From: an uncultured Chitinophagaceae bacterium
GTDB lineage: Bacteria; Bacteroidota; Bacteroidia; Chitinophagales; Chitinophagaceae
DNA: 14,935 nucleotides
Assembly: GCA_934502905.1 (NCBI GenBank)
Contig: CAKSVK010000088.1
Location: 1 to 14,935, forward strand
Direction of reading: 5' to 3'
Under the pieces are notes generated by a model. That model had not been told where the DNA came from. It saw nothing but the letters and a program-made list of their open reading frames with translations, and made no database searches. The stretch's first letter is position 1. Each line of letters opens with the position of its first letter. Position numbers and translations under genes: made by a program. This document shows, in pieces, positions 1 through 8,284 of the stretch.

Positions 1-159
1 CACCAGCACTACAAAAAAGGTGCACAACGTGATATATACACTCATTCTCGACAGGCGAAACTTGATCACCTCTTCATATGTATCGTCGTTCATTATAACC
101 AGCCTGTACCTGTTCCTCAACCGTTGTAACGTACCATCCGCGTCAAAAAGTTTAGCCAT
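1..159 (-). CDS. M23 family metallopeptidase, N-terminal fragment (cut by window edge)
   Basis: An open frame of 53 codons starts with ATG at 157-159 and runs off the left edge. The visible protein has a short basic cytoplasmic segment (RLRNRYRLVIMNDDTYEE, about residues 13-30), then FRLSRMSVYI and the first part of a membrane segment (TLCTFFVVLV). A segment of the form KYRLVIMNDDTxEE followed by RLSR and one membrane anchor is typical of the N terminus of a Bacteroidota membrane-anchored M23 (LytM-type) murein endopeptidase whose catalytic domain lies far downstream. The zinc-binding HxxxD and HxH motifs would lie outside the window, so enzyme function is family knowledge, not observation. 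It is divergent from the sprE-like gene across a 124-base spacer. Confidence 0.6.
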   Translation of the reverse strand, partial: MAKLFDADGTLQRLRNRYRLVIMNDDTYEEVIKFRLSRMSVYITLCTFFVVLV

Positions 160-214
160 TATCAGTTATTTGTGTTAAAAATAACCACTTTGACGTAGTT
201 GTGGGAACGAATGC

Positions 215-244
215 TTGAAAAAATGAACATTTAAAATAATTTCG
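215..244 (+). promoter_or_regulatory. Bacteroidota-type promoter for the sprE-like gene
   Basis: A -33 element TTG (215-217) is followed by exactly 19 bases and a -7 element TAATTTCG (237-244), 7 of 8 to the Bacteroidota consensus TAnnTTTG. Transcription would start near 250, giving a leader of about 35 bases before the ATG at 284. The same TTG-N19 spacing is found at the purQ promoter in this window. Confidence 0.5.
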
Positions 245-283
245 CTGAAAATTAGTTTATTACATTAATGAACCAATTACTTC

Positions 284-3200
284 ATGCCTCTGTATAAACT
301 TGTCTTAACGGTTTTTGGCACATGTTTATTTTGTTGCACATTTTTTTCCCCTGCGCTGGGGCAAAAAGATGCTACGTTGGATATTAAAAAGCCGGAACGT
401 TATGAAAACCGGGTGCTCGGGTCAGAGAAAACCTTTACAACAAAATATACGGTCCCGCGGAAGCTGGTTCAGAATACCACCACGCATTACAACTACTACT
501 TCAATGCCAATATTAAAATCGAAAATGTAATTGCCGGTGCCAAGCAGGGGTTCAGGGAAGACTATACCGAGCTGCTTACTTTTTACAACTATTCGCTGGA
601 AGCTACTGCTGCGCAGAAGACCGAGCTGGATTCGGTGGTTCAAAAAGCCAATGCCGCTATTTTGCTGCACGATCTCAGAAATGAATGGGTAGATGATATG
701 TATCTGCTGATGGGCAAGGCATTCTTTCTAAAGAAGGACTTTGATTCGGCTTTCATCGTTTTCCAGTACATCAACTATTATTTTCAGCCTAAAACAAAAG
801 AAGAGCTCGGGTTTAAAAAATTTATCGGCAGCAATCTCAATGAAGAAGGAAATGTGTATTCGGTATCCACCAGTGAAAAAAGAAGCCTGGTTTCCCGCAT
901 GTTCAATAAGCCGCCGGGAAGAAACGATGCCCTGTTGTGGCTGCTGCATACATTGATAGAAGACAGCCTGTATACAGATGCCGCTGCATTGATACAAACG
1001 CTGAGAAGGGATGAGCTGTTGCCGGAGCGGTTGAAACCTTCCCTGGAGGAAAAGCAGGCTTACCTGTTTTATAAGCAGGCACAATGGGACAGTGCCGCTT
1101 TTCACCTGGTAGCAGCGCTGGACAATGCCGGAACCCGGGCTGAAAAAGCACGCTGGGAGTTTTTAATTGCACAGTTACATGGATTGACGAAGAATAAAAC
1201 GGAAGCAGAGAAGTATTATAATCTTGCTATCAAGCATACGGTAGACCCGGTGATGGAAGTATATGCCCGGCTCAACATCATTAAGCTGGCGGGTGGAGAT
1301 GACGACAGGATCGTAGAGGAAAATATCAGCAAGCTGTTGAAGATGGCACGCCGCGATAAATATTACAATTACCGTGGCATCATCTATTATATGGCTGCAC
1401 AGATGGAAATGCAGCGGAACAATTACGGCAATGCCAAAAAGTGGCTGCTCAAAGGGGTGACCTATAACCGGGAAGACCTGACCCAGCGCAACCGGTCATA
1501 CCTGTACCTGGGGGACATTGCTTTTGAAAACAGGGACTATATATTGTCTCACCAGGCTTACGACAGCCTGGACATCAATAGTCCGCTGATCAAAGATCCC
1601 GCAGCGGTTGATGAAAGAAAGATGGCGCTGCTGGACATTGTAAAAAATGTAAAGACCATTCAATTGCAGGACAGCCTGCAGGGCATTGCAGCCATGCCGG
1701 AAGAGGAGAGGGAAAAGTATATTAAGGCCGCCGTGAAACGGATCCGCAAAGAAATGGGCATCAAGGATGGCAGCTCGGATGGATTCAACAGCAACAATCC
1801 CCTCTTTAATAAACAAACGGAAGATATGTTTGCTTCCAGCAGCCAGAAAGGAGATTGGTATTTCTATAATAATGCCTCTAAAAGCACTGGCTTTACCTCC
1901 TTCCGGAATACCTGGGGAACCCGTCCGAATGTGGATAACTGGCGCAGGCAGGCAAGCGTATCCGCACAGGTGAACGCCCAGAAGCAGAATGCACCAACTG
2001 CCGCCAATGAGCCGGGGCTCGGTGATGAAGAGGATATCAGCTATGACGGATTACTGAAAAGAATCCCGCTGACCGAAGAAGCGCTGAGAAACTCAAATGA
2101 CAGTATACAGCTGGCTTTGTTTGATCTGGGAAAGATATTTAAAGATAAATTTGAAGACTACAGGGAAGCGATCCGTAACTACGAGGCCTTACTGGACCGT
2201 TTTCCGGAAACCGTCTTCCAGGAGGAGGCACTTTTTCATCTTCACTATTGTTATACCAAACTGGGGATGACCGCTAAGGCGAAAGAGTATAAGACATTGC
2301 TGGATGCCAACTTTAAGCAAAGTAGGTACCGCACCATGATCGATAATCCCAAGGCATTGACAGAACAGCAGAATACGGTAGCAAAAGAAGCGACCCGCAA
2401 TTATGAGGAGATCTATAACTTGTTTGTGGAAGGAAAATTTGAAGAAGCCCTGCAGAGAAAGTACAGCGCGGACAGCATTTACGGCAGCCAGTACTGGACA
2501 CAGCAGTTGCTTTATATTGAATCGGTGTATTACATAAAGCAGCGACAGGATGATCAGGCGGTGGAGGCACTTCAAAACCTGATAAGGGTAAACAAAGATG
2601 AGCCTATCGCAAAGCGGGCACAAAACATCATCAATGTGCTGAAGCGTCGCGCAGAAATTGAAAAATACCTGACGGAACTTGAAATAGATACCGGTGATAC
2701 TACGGCCGTTGCAGACAGCGGACAGGTGGATATAGCGGAAGCAGCAGATACACCTCCATTGAAGCAAGGCGCCCGGCAGGACATTACCCAAAAAGAAACC
2801 CGGCCGAGAGCGACGGATGTAAAAGTTGAAAAGCAGGCGCTTACCCGTCCGCCGGTAGACTCCTCGGCGATACCGAAACCTGTTGCCAGACCGGTTAATG
2901 AAAGCGGTTTCACTTTCAATCCCGATGAATTACATTATGTGCTCATTCTGCTGAACAAGGTAGACGGTATATACATATCTGAGGCTAAGAATGCCTTCGG
3001 GCGCTACAACAGGGAAAATTTTTCCGGTAAGCTGATCGATATCGTGATCCAGCCGCTGGATGAATTTACCAGCATGTTGGTGACCTCAGGATTCGAAGAT
3101 GCAGCTGCGGGAAAAGATTACCTGGAAAGGACTGTGAAGGTGGCAGGTTCCCAGGTAGTGCCCTGGCTGGCTGCCGCTAAGTACTCATTCAGCATCATTT

Positions 3201-3289
3201 CTGAATCGAATCTTAAAGTATTATTGGACAACAAGGATATAGAGGCATACAAGCAATTTGCGGGGTTAAATTATTCTCTCGGAGACTGA
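284..3289 (+). CDS. sprE: SprE/PorW-like TPR protein of the type IX secretion and gliding system
   Basis: This 1001-residue exported protein has a hydrophobic signal peptide (about residues 3-26), best cleaved after ALG before Gln27. The N-terminal region (about 60-180: HYNYYFNANIKIENVIAGA, then RNEWVDDMYLLMGKAFF) followed by many helical TPR-like repeats resembles SprE of Flavobacterium and PorW of Porphyromonas. PorW/SprE is reported to link the PorKN ring to the outer-membrane Sov/SprA translocon. A charged, proline-rich, probably disordered linker occupies about 805-880. A compact C-terminal domain follows (FNPDELHYVLILLNKVDG to the end), also usual in the family. Family members are normally lipoproteins, but the Cys residues at 14, 17 and 18 do not sit in a good lipobox. 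It is probably co-transcribed with the penicillin-binding protein gene 91 bases downstream. A paralogous TPR protein of the same fold is the main alternative. Confidence 0.72.
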   Translation: MPLYKLVLTVFGTCLFCCTFFSPALGQKDATLDIKKPERYENRVLGSEKTFTTKYTVPRKLVQNTTTHYNYYFNANIKIENVIAGAKQGFREDYTELLTFYNYSLEATAAQKTELDSVVQKANAAILLHDLRNEWVDDMYLLMGKAFFLKKDFDSAFIVFQYINYYFQPKTKEELGFKKFIGSNLNEEGNVYSVSTSEKRSLVSRMFNKPPGRNDALLWLLHTLIEDSLYTDAAALIQTLRRDELLPERLKPSLEEKQAYLFYKQAQWDSAAFHLVAALDNAGTRAEKARWEFLIAQLHGLTKNKTEAEKYYNLAIKHTVDPVMEVYARLNIIKLAGGDDDRIVEENISKLLKMARRDKYYNYRGIIYYMAAQMEMQRNNYGNAKKWLLKGVTYNREDLTQRNRSYLYLGDIAFENRDYILSHQAYDSLDINSPLIKDPAAVDERKMALLDIVKNVKTIQLQDSLQGIAAMPEEEREKYIKAAVKRIRKEMGIKDGSSDGFNSNNPLFNKQTEDMFASSSQKGDWYFYNNASKSTGFTSFRNTWGTRPNVDNWRRQASVSAQVNAQKQNAPTAANEPGLGDEEDISYDGLLKRIPLTEEALRNSNDSIQLALFDLGKIFKDKFEDYREAIRNYEALLDRFPETVFQEEALFHLHYCYTKLGMTAKAKEYKTLLDANFKQSRYRTMIDNPKALTEQQNTVAKEATRNYEEIYNLFVEGKFEEALQRKYSADSIYGSQYWTQQLLYIESVYYIKQRQDDQAVEALQNLIRVNKDEPIAKRAQNIINVLKRRAEIEKYLTELEIDTGDTTAVADSGQVDIAEAADTPPLKQGARQDITQKETRPRATDVKVEKQALTRPPVDSSAIPKPVARPVNESGFTFNPDELHYVLILLNKVDGIYISEAKNAFGRYNRENFSGKLIDIVIQPLDEFTSMLVTSGFEDAAAGKDYLERTVKVAGSQVVPWLAAAKYSFSIISESNLKVLLDNKDIEAYKQFAGLNYSLGD

Positions 3290-3380
3290 GGATCGTGTTT
3301 TTAACGCCGGTTTCACCAGATATGCACGTAATTTGTATAGTTAACTGTAAAATTCTGATAATTTGAAGTTTAAACCGTCA

Positions 3381-5774
3381 ATGGCAAATGCCAAAAAATA
3401 TCTCTGGAGGCTGTTTCTCATCAGCCTGGGGTCGTTTATCCTGTTCGTCCTGCTTGTAAGCTGGGGTGTTTTTGGCAAGCTACCCTCTCTTTCGGAGCTG
3501 GAAAACCCGTCTATTTCTTCGGCTTCGGAAGTATATGCCTCCAACGGTAGGCTGATGGGAAAGTATGTTATTATAGATCGTACGAATGTTCCTTATAAGG
3601 ATATATCTCCTAATGTTATCAATGCCCTTATAGCCACTGAAGATGAAAGGTTCTATGAGCATTCCGGCATTGATGCCAAAAGCCTGGCCCGTGCCATCGT
3701 GTTTATGGGACGGGAGGGTGGCGCCAGCACCATTACCCAGCAGTTGGCCAAGAATATGCTGGGACAGGGAAGCCGCTCTTTGCCGGAGCGTATCCTGGAA
3801 AAATTCAAGGAGATGATCGTGGCGATCAAGCTGGAAAGGAATTTTACAAAGGAGGAAATTATAGCGCTTTACCTGAACACGGTGGAATACAGCGATAATG
3901 TATACGGTATCCGTAATGCTTCCAGGACGTTTTTTCAGAAAGAACCCGACCGGCTGGAAATAGAAGAAGCGGCGGTGCTGATAGGGATGCTGAAAGGGAC
4001 CGGTATCTATAATCCACGGTTGTATTCAGACCGGGCATATAACCGGCGTAATACGGTGATAGACCAGATGGTAAGGAATAACTACCTGAGCGCTGCCGAG
4101 GCGGCAAAGATTAAAGTTCCGCCCATCAAGCTCAACTATTTTAAGCAAAACCAGAATACCAACCTGGCTCCTTATTTCGTGGATGTTTTGAAGAATGACA
4201 TCAGGAAATGGTGTAAGGAACATAAGAATCCCAAGACCGGTGAAAACTATGATATATACAGGGATGGTCTGAAGATATATACTACTATTGATCTGCGGAT
4301 GCAGAAATACGCGGAAATGGCTGTTGCCAGGCATATGCCCAATCTGCAGAAAGTGTTCAATTCGCAGGCAAATATCAAATCCGGTAGTGTTTGGAAGACA
4401 AAGGATGGAAAAGCGGTGCTGGAAAAAGCCGTAAAGGGAAGCGACCGCTGGCGGGCCCTGAAAAACGAAGGACTGAGTGAAGCGGAGATCCGCAAGTCGT
4501 TTGAGGAACCGGTCAGGATGACGGTTTTTGCCTGGAACGATAAACGGGAGAAGGATACAGTGATGACGCCGCTGGATTCCATAAAGTACAACAAGCAGAT
4601 GCTGCAGGCTTCCTTTATGGTAACAGATCCGTTTACCGGTGAAGTAAAGGCCTGGGTGGGAGGAATAGATTTTAAAACCTATAAATTTGATCATGCCAAT
4701 TACAATACCAAACGGCAGGTAGGATCAACCTTTAAACCTATCCTGTACACGCTGGCGATAATGAACGGTTATACACCGGAAACAGAGATATCTGTAGATC
4801 CTGTGGACCTGGGGGGAAAGATGATCGGCGATAAAAAATATTCGGGCAGCCGCTCTATGAGCTATTGTCTTGCGGCTTCCATCAACCCCGCTGCTGCCAC
4901 GCTGATGAACCAGATAGGGGTGGAAAGAACTGTTGAGTTTGCCCATCAGGCCGGTATTACCAGTAAAATTCCACCGTACCCTTCCATTGCTTTGGGGTCT
5001 GCGGATCTTTCCCTTATTGAGATGATGAATGTTTACAGCATGTATCCTGCCGGCGGAATGAGCACCAAGCCTGTTTATATTTCGCGTATAGAAGATAAGA
5101 ATGGCAATATCCTGGAAACCTTCACCACCACACACAAGGAAGTGATCAATGAAGCTGACGCATACATCATGACCCGTATGATGCAGGGAGTAGTGGATGT
5201 GGGTACTGCCAGGTCGCTGCGCGGGACCTATGGTATCCATAGTGAGGCAGCCGGTAAAACCGGTACCACCAACAGCAACGCCGACGGTTGGTTCATAGGA
5301 TTTACACCTAGCCTGCTGGCCGGCGCCTGGGTGGGCGCCGATGACCCCATCCTGAGGATATCCAACAACTATGTCGGGCAGGGGGCACAAATGGCAATGC
5401 CTATCTGGGCCTATTTCTTCCAGGAAGTGTATAAGGACAAAACATTGGAAATATCTCCTTCCGCAAGGTTTGTTCAACCGGCCAGCGTGAAGGAACTGTA
5501 TATGCAGAAATGGAATGAACCGGCATTTGACAGCATGATGATAGAAGGAGATGATGATTCCGGTGGTTCCAGCGAATACATAGATGTGCCGGTAAGCGAC
5601 GGACGGGAACGCATATCTACCGAATCGAAACTGACGGCAGAAGAGGAGAAGATACTGGAGGAGGCGCAAAAGAATAATAAGAAGAAAGCAGATGCGGACG
5701 ATGATACCGGAGGAGAAAAGAAGAAAGGTTTCTTTAAGAGGATCTTCGGAAAAAAGAAGAAAGACAGCGATTAA
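3381..5774 (+). CDS. mrcA: Class A penicillin-binding protein 1A (glycosyltransferase 51 plus transpeptidase)
   Basis: A bifunctional peptidoglycan synthase of 797 residues when started at ATG 3381. A TTG 18 bases upstream is in frame but less likely. One membrane anchor (about residues 6-28) precedes a GT51 domain with EDERFYEHSG (catalytic Glu near 87), GGASTITQQLAKNML and the RNFTKEEIIALYLN helix. The transpeptidase domain shows STFK (catalytic Ser449), SIN (500-502) and KTGT (626-629), so all active-site motifs are intact. The tail is very acidic then very basic (GEKKKGFFKRIFGKKKK) and is probably a flexible cytosol-like or envelope-binding extension. GT51 polymerises lipid II on the outer face of the inner membrane and the transpeptidase cross-links stem peptides. 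It sits just downstream of the sprE-like gene, and its stop codon overlaps the stop of the opposite-strand msrC by 4 bases. Confidence 0.93.
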   Translation: MANAKKYLWRLFLISLGSFILFVLLVSWGVFGKLPSLSELENPSISSASEVYASNGRLMGKYVIIDRTNVPYKDISPNVINALIATEDERFYEHSGIDAKSLARAIVFMGREGGASTITQQLAKNMLGQGSRSLPERILEKFKEMIVAIKLERNFTKEEIIALYLNTVEYSDNVYGIRNASRTFFQKEPDRLEIEEAAVLIGMLKGTGIYNPRLYSDRAYNRRNTVIDQMVRNNYLSAAEAAKIKVPPIKLNYFKQNQNTNLAPYFVDVLKNDIRKWCKEHKNPKTGENYDIYRDGLKIYTTIDLRMQKYAEMAVARHMPNLQKVFNSQANIKSGSVWKTKDGKAVLEKAVKGSDRWRALKNEGLSEAEIRKSFEEPVRMTVFAWNDKREKDTVMTPLDSIKYNKQMLQASFMVTDPFTGEVKAWVGGIDFKTYKFDHANYNTKRQVGSTFKPILYTLAIMNGYTPETEISVDPVDLGGKMIGDKKYSGSRSMSYCLAASINPAAATLMNQIGVERTVEFAHQAGITSKIPPYPSIALGSADLSLIEMMNVYSMYPAGGMSTKPVYISRIEDKNGNILETFTTTHKEVINEADAYIMTRMMQGVVDVGTARSLRGTYGIHSEAAGKTGTTNSNADGWFIGFTPSLLAGAWVGADDPILRISNNYVGQGAQMAMPIWAYFFQEVYKDKTLEISPSARFVQPASVKELYMQKWNEPAFDSMMIEGDDDSGGSSEYIDVPVSDGRERISTESKLTAEEEKILEEAQKNNKKKADADDDTGGEKKKGFFKRIFGKKKKDSD

Positions 5775-6247
5775 CTCCAGGGAAGAAGGGATATGATCCT
5801 TTCCAGGTATTCCTGGTCTGTATCGTCAAAGCTGTCTGTCGTCAGGCTGTCCACATCTAGGATAGCCACCACTGTATGCTCCCTGATGACAGGCACTACA
5901 ATTTCTGACCTGGAAAGGCTGCTGCAGGCAATATGCCCGGGGAATTTTTCTACATCAGGTACAATAAGCGTTTTTTCCCTTGCCCAGCAGGTACCGCAAA
6001 CACCCCGTCCTTTTTGTATTCTTGTGCACGCCACAGGTCCCTGGAAAGGACCCAGTACCAGTTCATCGCCTTTGACCACGTAAAAGCCTACCCATAACCA
6101 GTTGAATTGTTCTTTAAGGGCGGCGGTTACATTCGCCAGGTTGGCAACCAGGTCCGTTTCTCCCTGCAATAATCCTTCTATCTGCGGAATAATGGATACA
6201 TATTGCTCCTGTTTGGAGCCTTTAATTATTTTCAGATCGTCGGCCAT
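5771..6247 (-). CDS. msrC: Free methionine-(R)-sulfoxide reductase (GAF-domain fRMsr)
   Basis: This 158-residue single GAF domain protein matches the usual length of fRMsr. The enzyme reduces free L-methionine-(R)-sulfoxide in the cytoplasm using thioredoxin. The three Cys of the family are present: Cys74 in GPVACTRI, Cys84 in GRGVCGTC and Cys108 in GHIACSS, together with the EIVVPV and ILDVDS segments of the ligand pocket. A fourth Cys (87) lies three residues after Cys84. E. coli fRMsr, from memory, has Ala at that point. The stop codon overlaps the end of the penicillin-binding protein gene by 4 bases in convergent orientation. A consensus -7 box lies 32 bases upstream of the ATG. Confidence 0.92.
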   Translation of the reverse strand: MADDLKIIKGSKQEQYVSIIPQIEGLLQGETDLVANLANVTAALKEQFNWLWVGFYVVKGDELVLGPFQGPVACTRIQKGRGVCGTCWAREKTLIVPDVEKFPGHIACSSLSRSEIVVPVIREHTVVAILDVDSLTTDSFDDTDQEYLERIISLLPWS

Positions 6248-6278
6248 ACGAACTTGTTTTGAGCATGAAAACTGATTG

Positions 6279-6308
6279 CAAAAATAGCGGAAATGTGCTG
6301 CCCTGCAC
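6279..6308 (-). promoter_or_regulatory. Probable promoter of msrC
   Basis: Read leftward, TATTTTTG (6286-6279) matches the Bacteroidota -7 consensus TAnnTTTG in all 8 positions. A GTG at 6308-6306, 19 bases upstream, is a 2-of-3 match to the -33 TTG. The -7 box is solid but the -33 element is weak. Confidence 0.4.
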
Positions 6309-6374
6309 CCCGCTAATTATTTACGGGTAGAATATACAAATGCCCTATATTGTGCAGCAAACCAATTACAGGGA

Positions 6375-7127
6375 ATGGCATCGTTATATGAAAAGCTCAG
6401 GAATATAAAACTGGTCAGGAAGTTAGTATATGTATTGATTGGCAGTATATCGTACCCGAGATTGGTGATACTCAACAAGCTGAGAATATCCGGAACCGAA
6501 TACCTGAAAGATCTCCCTTCCCGTAATGTGCTGTTCATCAGCAATCACCAGACTTACTTCATGGATGTGATTGCTTTTCTGCACATATTCTGTGCGGTAA
6601 AATGGCGGAAAAAAAATAAGCTGGGCATTCCGTATTACCTGCTGAACCCTTTTACAAGGGTATACTTTGTATCTGCAGAGGAAACGATGAAGAAAACCTT
6701 TATGTCCCGGCTGATGGCGCTGGCAGGCGCTATCACGGTGAAACGTACCTGGGTGGAAGAAGATAAAACCGTGCGCAGGGGACTTAACCTGACCGATTAT
6801 AAAAAAATAACAAAAGCGCTTCAAAACAACTGGGTCATTACGTTCCCACAGGGTACTACCACACCTTTTGCGGCGGGCAGGAAAGGAACAGCCCTGGTTG
6901 CCAAACAAAATAAATGCACCGTGATACCTGTTGTAATAGGGGGATTTAATAAGGCCTTCCATAAGAAAAGCCTTGCCTTGCTGAAAACAGGCACTACCCT
7001 GACCGTTAAGTTTAAGCCACCGATGCAGATCGACTACGACACAGAAAACCTGGATAACATACTGGATAGAATGATGGAGGAGATAGAACAAAGCGACCGT
7101 TTTAAGAATAACAAAGTGGCGGATTAG
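6375..7127 (+). CDS. PlsC-like lysophospholipid / 1-acyl-glycerol-3-phosphate acyltransferase
   Basis: A 250-residue protein with the acyltransferase fold used for phospholipid or lipid-A-like acyl transfer at the inner membrane. Motif I is ISNHQTYFMD: His58 and Asp64 are five residues apart, while the classical motif is HX4D. Motif II is represented by GAITVKR (118-124). Motif III reads FPQGTTTPF (157-165), where PlsC enzymes usually have FPEGTR, so the usual Glu and Arg are replaced. Motif IV is VIPVVIGGF (183-191). The amphipathic N terminus (about 11-25) may attach it to the membrane. The substrate cannot be told from sequence; it could act on something other than lysophosphatidate. It is divergent from msrC across 127 bases and convergent with the lipoprotein gene. 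Confidence 0.75.
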   Translation: MASLYEKLRNIKLVRKLVYVLIGSISYPRLVILNKLRISGTEYLKDLPSRNVLFISNHQTYFMDVIAFLHIFCAVKWRKKNKLGIPYYLLNPFTRVYFVSAEETMKKTFMSRLMALAGAITVKRTWVEEDKTVRRGLNLTDYKKITKALQNNWVITFPQGTTTPFAAGRKGTALVAKQNKCTVIPVVIGGFNKAFHKKSLALLKTGTTLTVKFKPPMQIDYDTENLDNILDRMMEEIEQSDRFKNNKVAD

Positions 7128-7134
7128 GAAAGTC

Positions 7135-7233
7135 TCAGGATGCAAGATGCAAGACTCAGGATGCAAGTTGCAGGAGGCAAGTTGACAGCTTGCGACCAGG
7201 AACCTTGTGACCTGCACCCTGAAACCTGCATCC
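7135..7233. repeat. Inverted pair of heptad (7-base period) repeat arrays
   Basis: From 7135 the DNA reads in exact 7-base register: TCAGGAT, GCAAGAT, GCAAGAC, TCAGGAT, GCAAGTT, GCAGGAG, GCAAGTT, GACAGCT. On the other strand 7233-7199 also reads as heptads: GGATGCA, GGTTTCA, GGGTGCA, GGTCACA, AGGTTCC. The two halves are therefore inverted copies; 7159-7174 pairs with 7218-7233 at 14 of 16 positions. A 13-base direct repeat (CTCAGGATGCAAG) lies at 7134 and 7155. The array fills the junction between two convergent genes and could fold in transcripts from either side, perhaps as a bidirectional terminator, though no U-tract is present. Similar heptad arrays are, as far as I recall, scattered in intergenic Bacteroidota DNA. 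Confidence 0.7.
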
Positions 7234-7257
7234 ACCTACTTACTGCTAGTCCACTTA

Positions 7258-8181
7258 CTACTTCACAGGCATATATAACCGCACTTTATCATGCATCGAG
7301 TATAACCGGAACCTGTCTCCGTCCGGCACCAGGATGCCGCTAGAGGTATCGTCGCCGATGATGGGGTTGCTTTCATACTTTTTCCAGTGGATGAGGTCTT
7401 TTGAAACAGCGACATTGGTAGACCATTCCCGCCAGTCTTCGTAGGCCGAGCCATGATAATAACCATAATACAGTCCGTTATACTTTATTACCTGGTTCAT
7501 GGCTACTGCGTATTTATCATACGGTTCGGGACCCATAGCTATCACAGGATCATCCTGCACGTTGGTCCATACTATCATATCTTTTGAAGTAGCCAGCCAT
7601 ATGCCCAGGTCACCTCTTTCGTAAAAGAGATACCATGTATCGTTTTCATACCAGGCGGCAGGCGTTCCGTAAGGACCTTTGTCAATGGCTTCTCCGTTCG
7701 TTTTCCTTACATCCAGATCTCCCATTTCCGTCCAGTGGATTTTATCGGTGGAGCGCATCAGGTGCGCAACATCGTCTTTTCCTTCAGCAAACATATAATA
7801 CAGGCTGTCTTGTTTTATTACGAACATATCTTCTACCCACTTGCCTGTATGAACAGGATTTTCCGGGTAACGCTGCCAGTGGATGCCATCGGTGGAAGTA
7901 GCATATCCCAATTGCATGACAGCATCTTTTTTCCGGGAATACCCGGTATACCACATGTTATACAGGCTGTCTTCCCGGAGTATGAAGCCACGTTCCCTGA
8001 TATACCGGTCCCAGGTGGTGGTGTCCGTGCCTGTAAATAGGGGATTACCTTCCCAGGCTGTAAATGTCACCAGCTCTTCCGGAAAATCAGAAGATTCACC
8101 TGCTTTATCTTTATTGGTTGATCTGCAGGAAAGCAGCACCGTCAGGAAAAGGAATGGGAAAAATAAGGATAACCTGTTCAT
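7258..8181 (-). CDS. Lipoprotein with glycosidase-like five-bladed beta-propeller
   Basis: This 307-residue protein begins with a lipoprotein signal peptide; the lipobox is LLSC with Cys19. The mature part is built of repeated blades, each with an aromatic strand such as YNMWYTGY, YYMFAEG, WYLFYERG or YYGYYHGS, then a turn of the type ATSTDGIHW, RSTDKIHW, ATSKDMIVW or VSKDLIHW, and often NPV/NPI. That pattern is typical of GH43/GH32/GH130-related propellers. Likely placement is the outer membrane or periplasm. I cannot assign the catalytic acids or a substrate, so it may be a glycan hydrolase or a binding homologue. No susC/susD pair is adjacent, so it is not an obvious PUL member. It is divergent from a regulator gene. 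Confidence 0.72.
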   Translation of the reverse strand: MNRLSLFFPFLFLTVLLSCRSTNKDKAGESSDFPEELVTFTAWEGNPLFTGTDTTTWDRYIRERGFILREDSLYNMWYTGYSRKKDAVMQLGYATSTDGIHWQRYPENPVHTGKWVEDMFVIKQDSLYYMFAEGKDDVAHLMRSTDKIHWTEMGDLDVRKTNGEAIDKGPYGTPAAWYENDTWYLFYERGDLGIWLATSKDMIVWTNVQDDPVIAMGPEPYDKYAVAMNQVIKYNGLYYGYYHGSAYEDWREWSTNVAVSKDLIHWKKYESNPIIGDDTSSGILVPDGDRFRLYSMHDKVRLYMPVK

Positions 8182-8251
8182 TTTCAGTTTTTATTCTTGA
8201 TGCATAATATAATGAGGTAATAACCCGGAGGTAAGAGAGCTGATATTGATT

Positions 8252-8268
8252 TTTTTAATCATTAAAAA
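8252..8268. promoter_or_regulatory. Perfect AT-rich palindrome between divergent genes (possible operator)
   Basis: TTTTTAAT, one C, then ATTAAAAA: 8-base arms with a single central base, ending 16 bases before the regulator ATG at 8285. TAATTTG (8273-8279), a near -7 box, follows directly. The position suits an operator for autoregulation or for control of both divergent genes, but AT-rich palindromes also arise by chance or act as UP-like elements. Confidence 0.3.
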
Positions 8269-8284
8269 GCGGTAATTTGTTATT

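Noticed and set aside
3363..3380. TTG start six codons upstream for the penicillin-binding protein
   Set aside because: An ATG at 3381 gives a normal short cytoplasmic N terminus before the membrane anchor; Bacteroidota favour ATG and the extra six residues show no family feature.
4725..5669. Leftward 314-codon open frame antisense to the penicillin-binding protein
   Set aside because: It lies wholly within a gene with intact catalytic motifs and is His/Cys/Gly-rich in the manner of antisense shadows.
7140..7343. Short rightward open frame through the heptad repeats
   Set aside because: It is translation of the repeat array and of the antisense of the lipoprotein gene, with no coding character.
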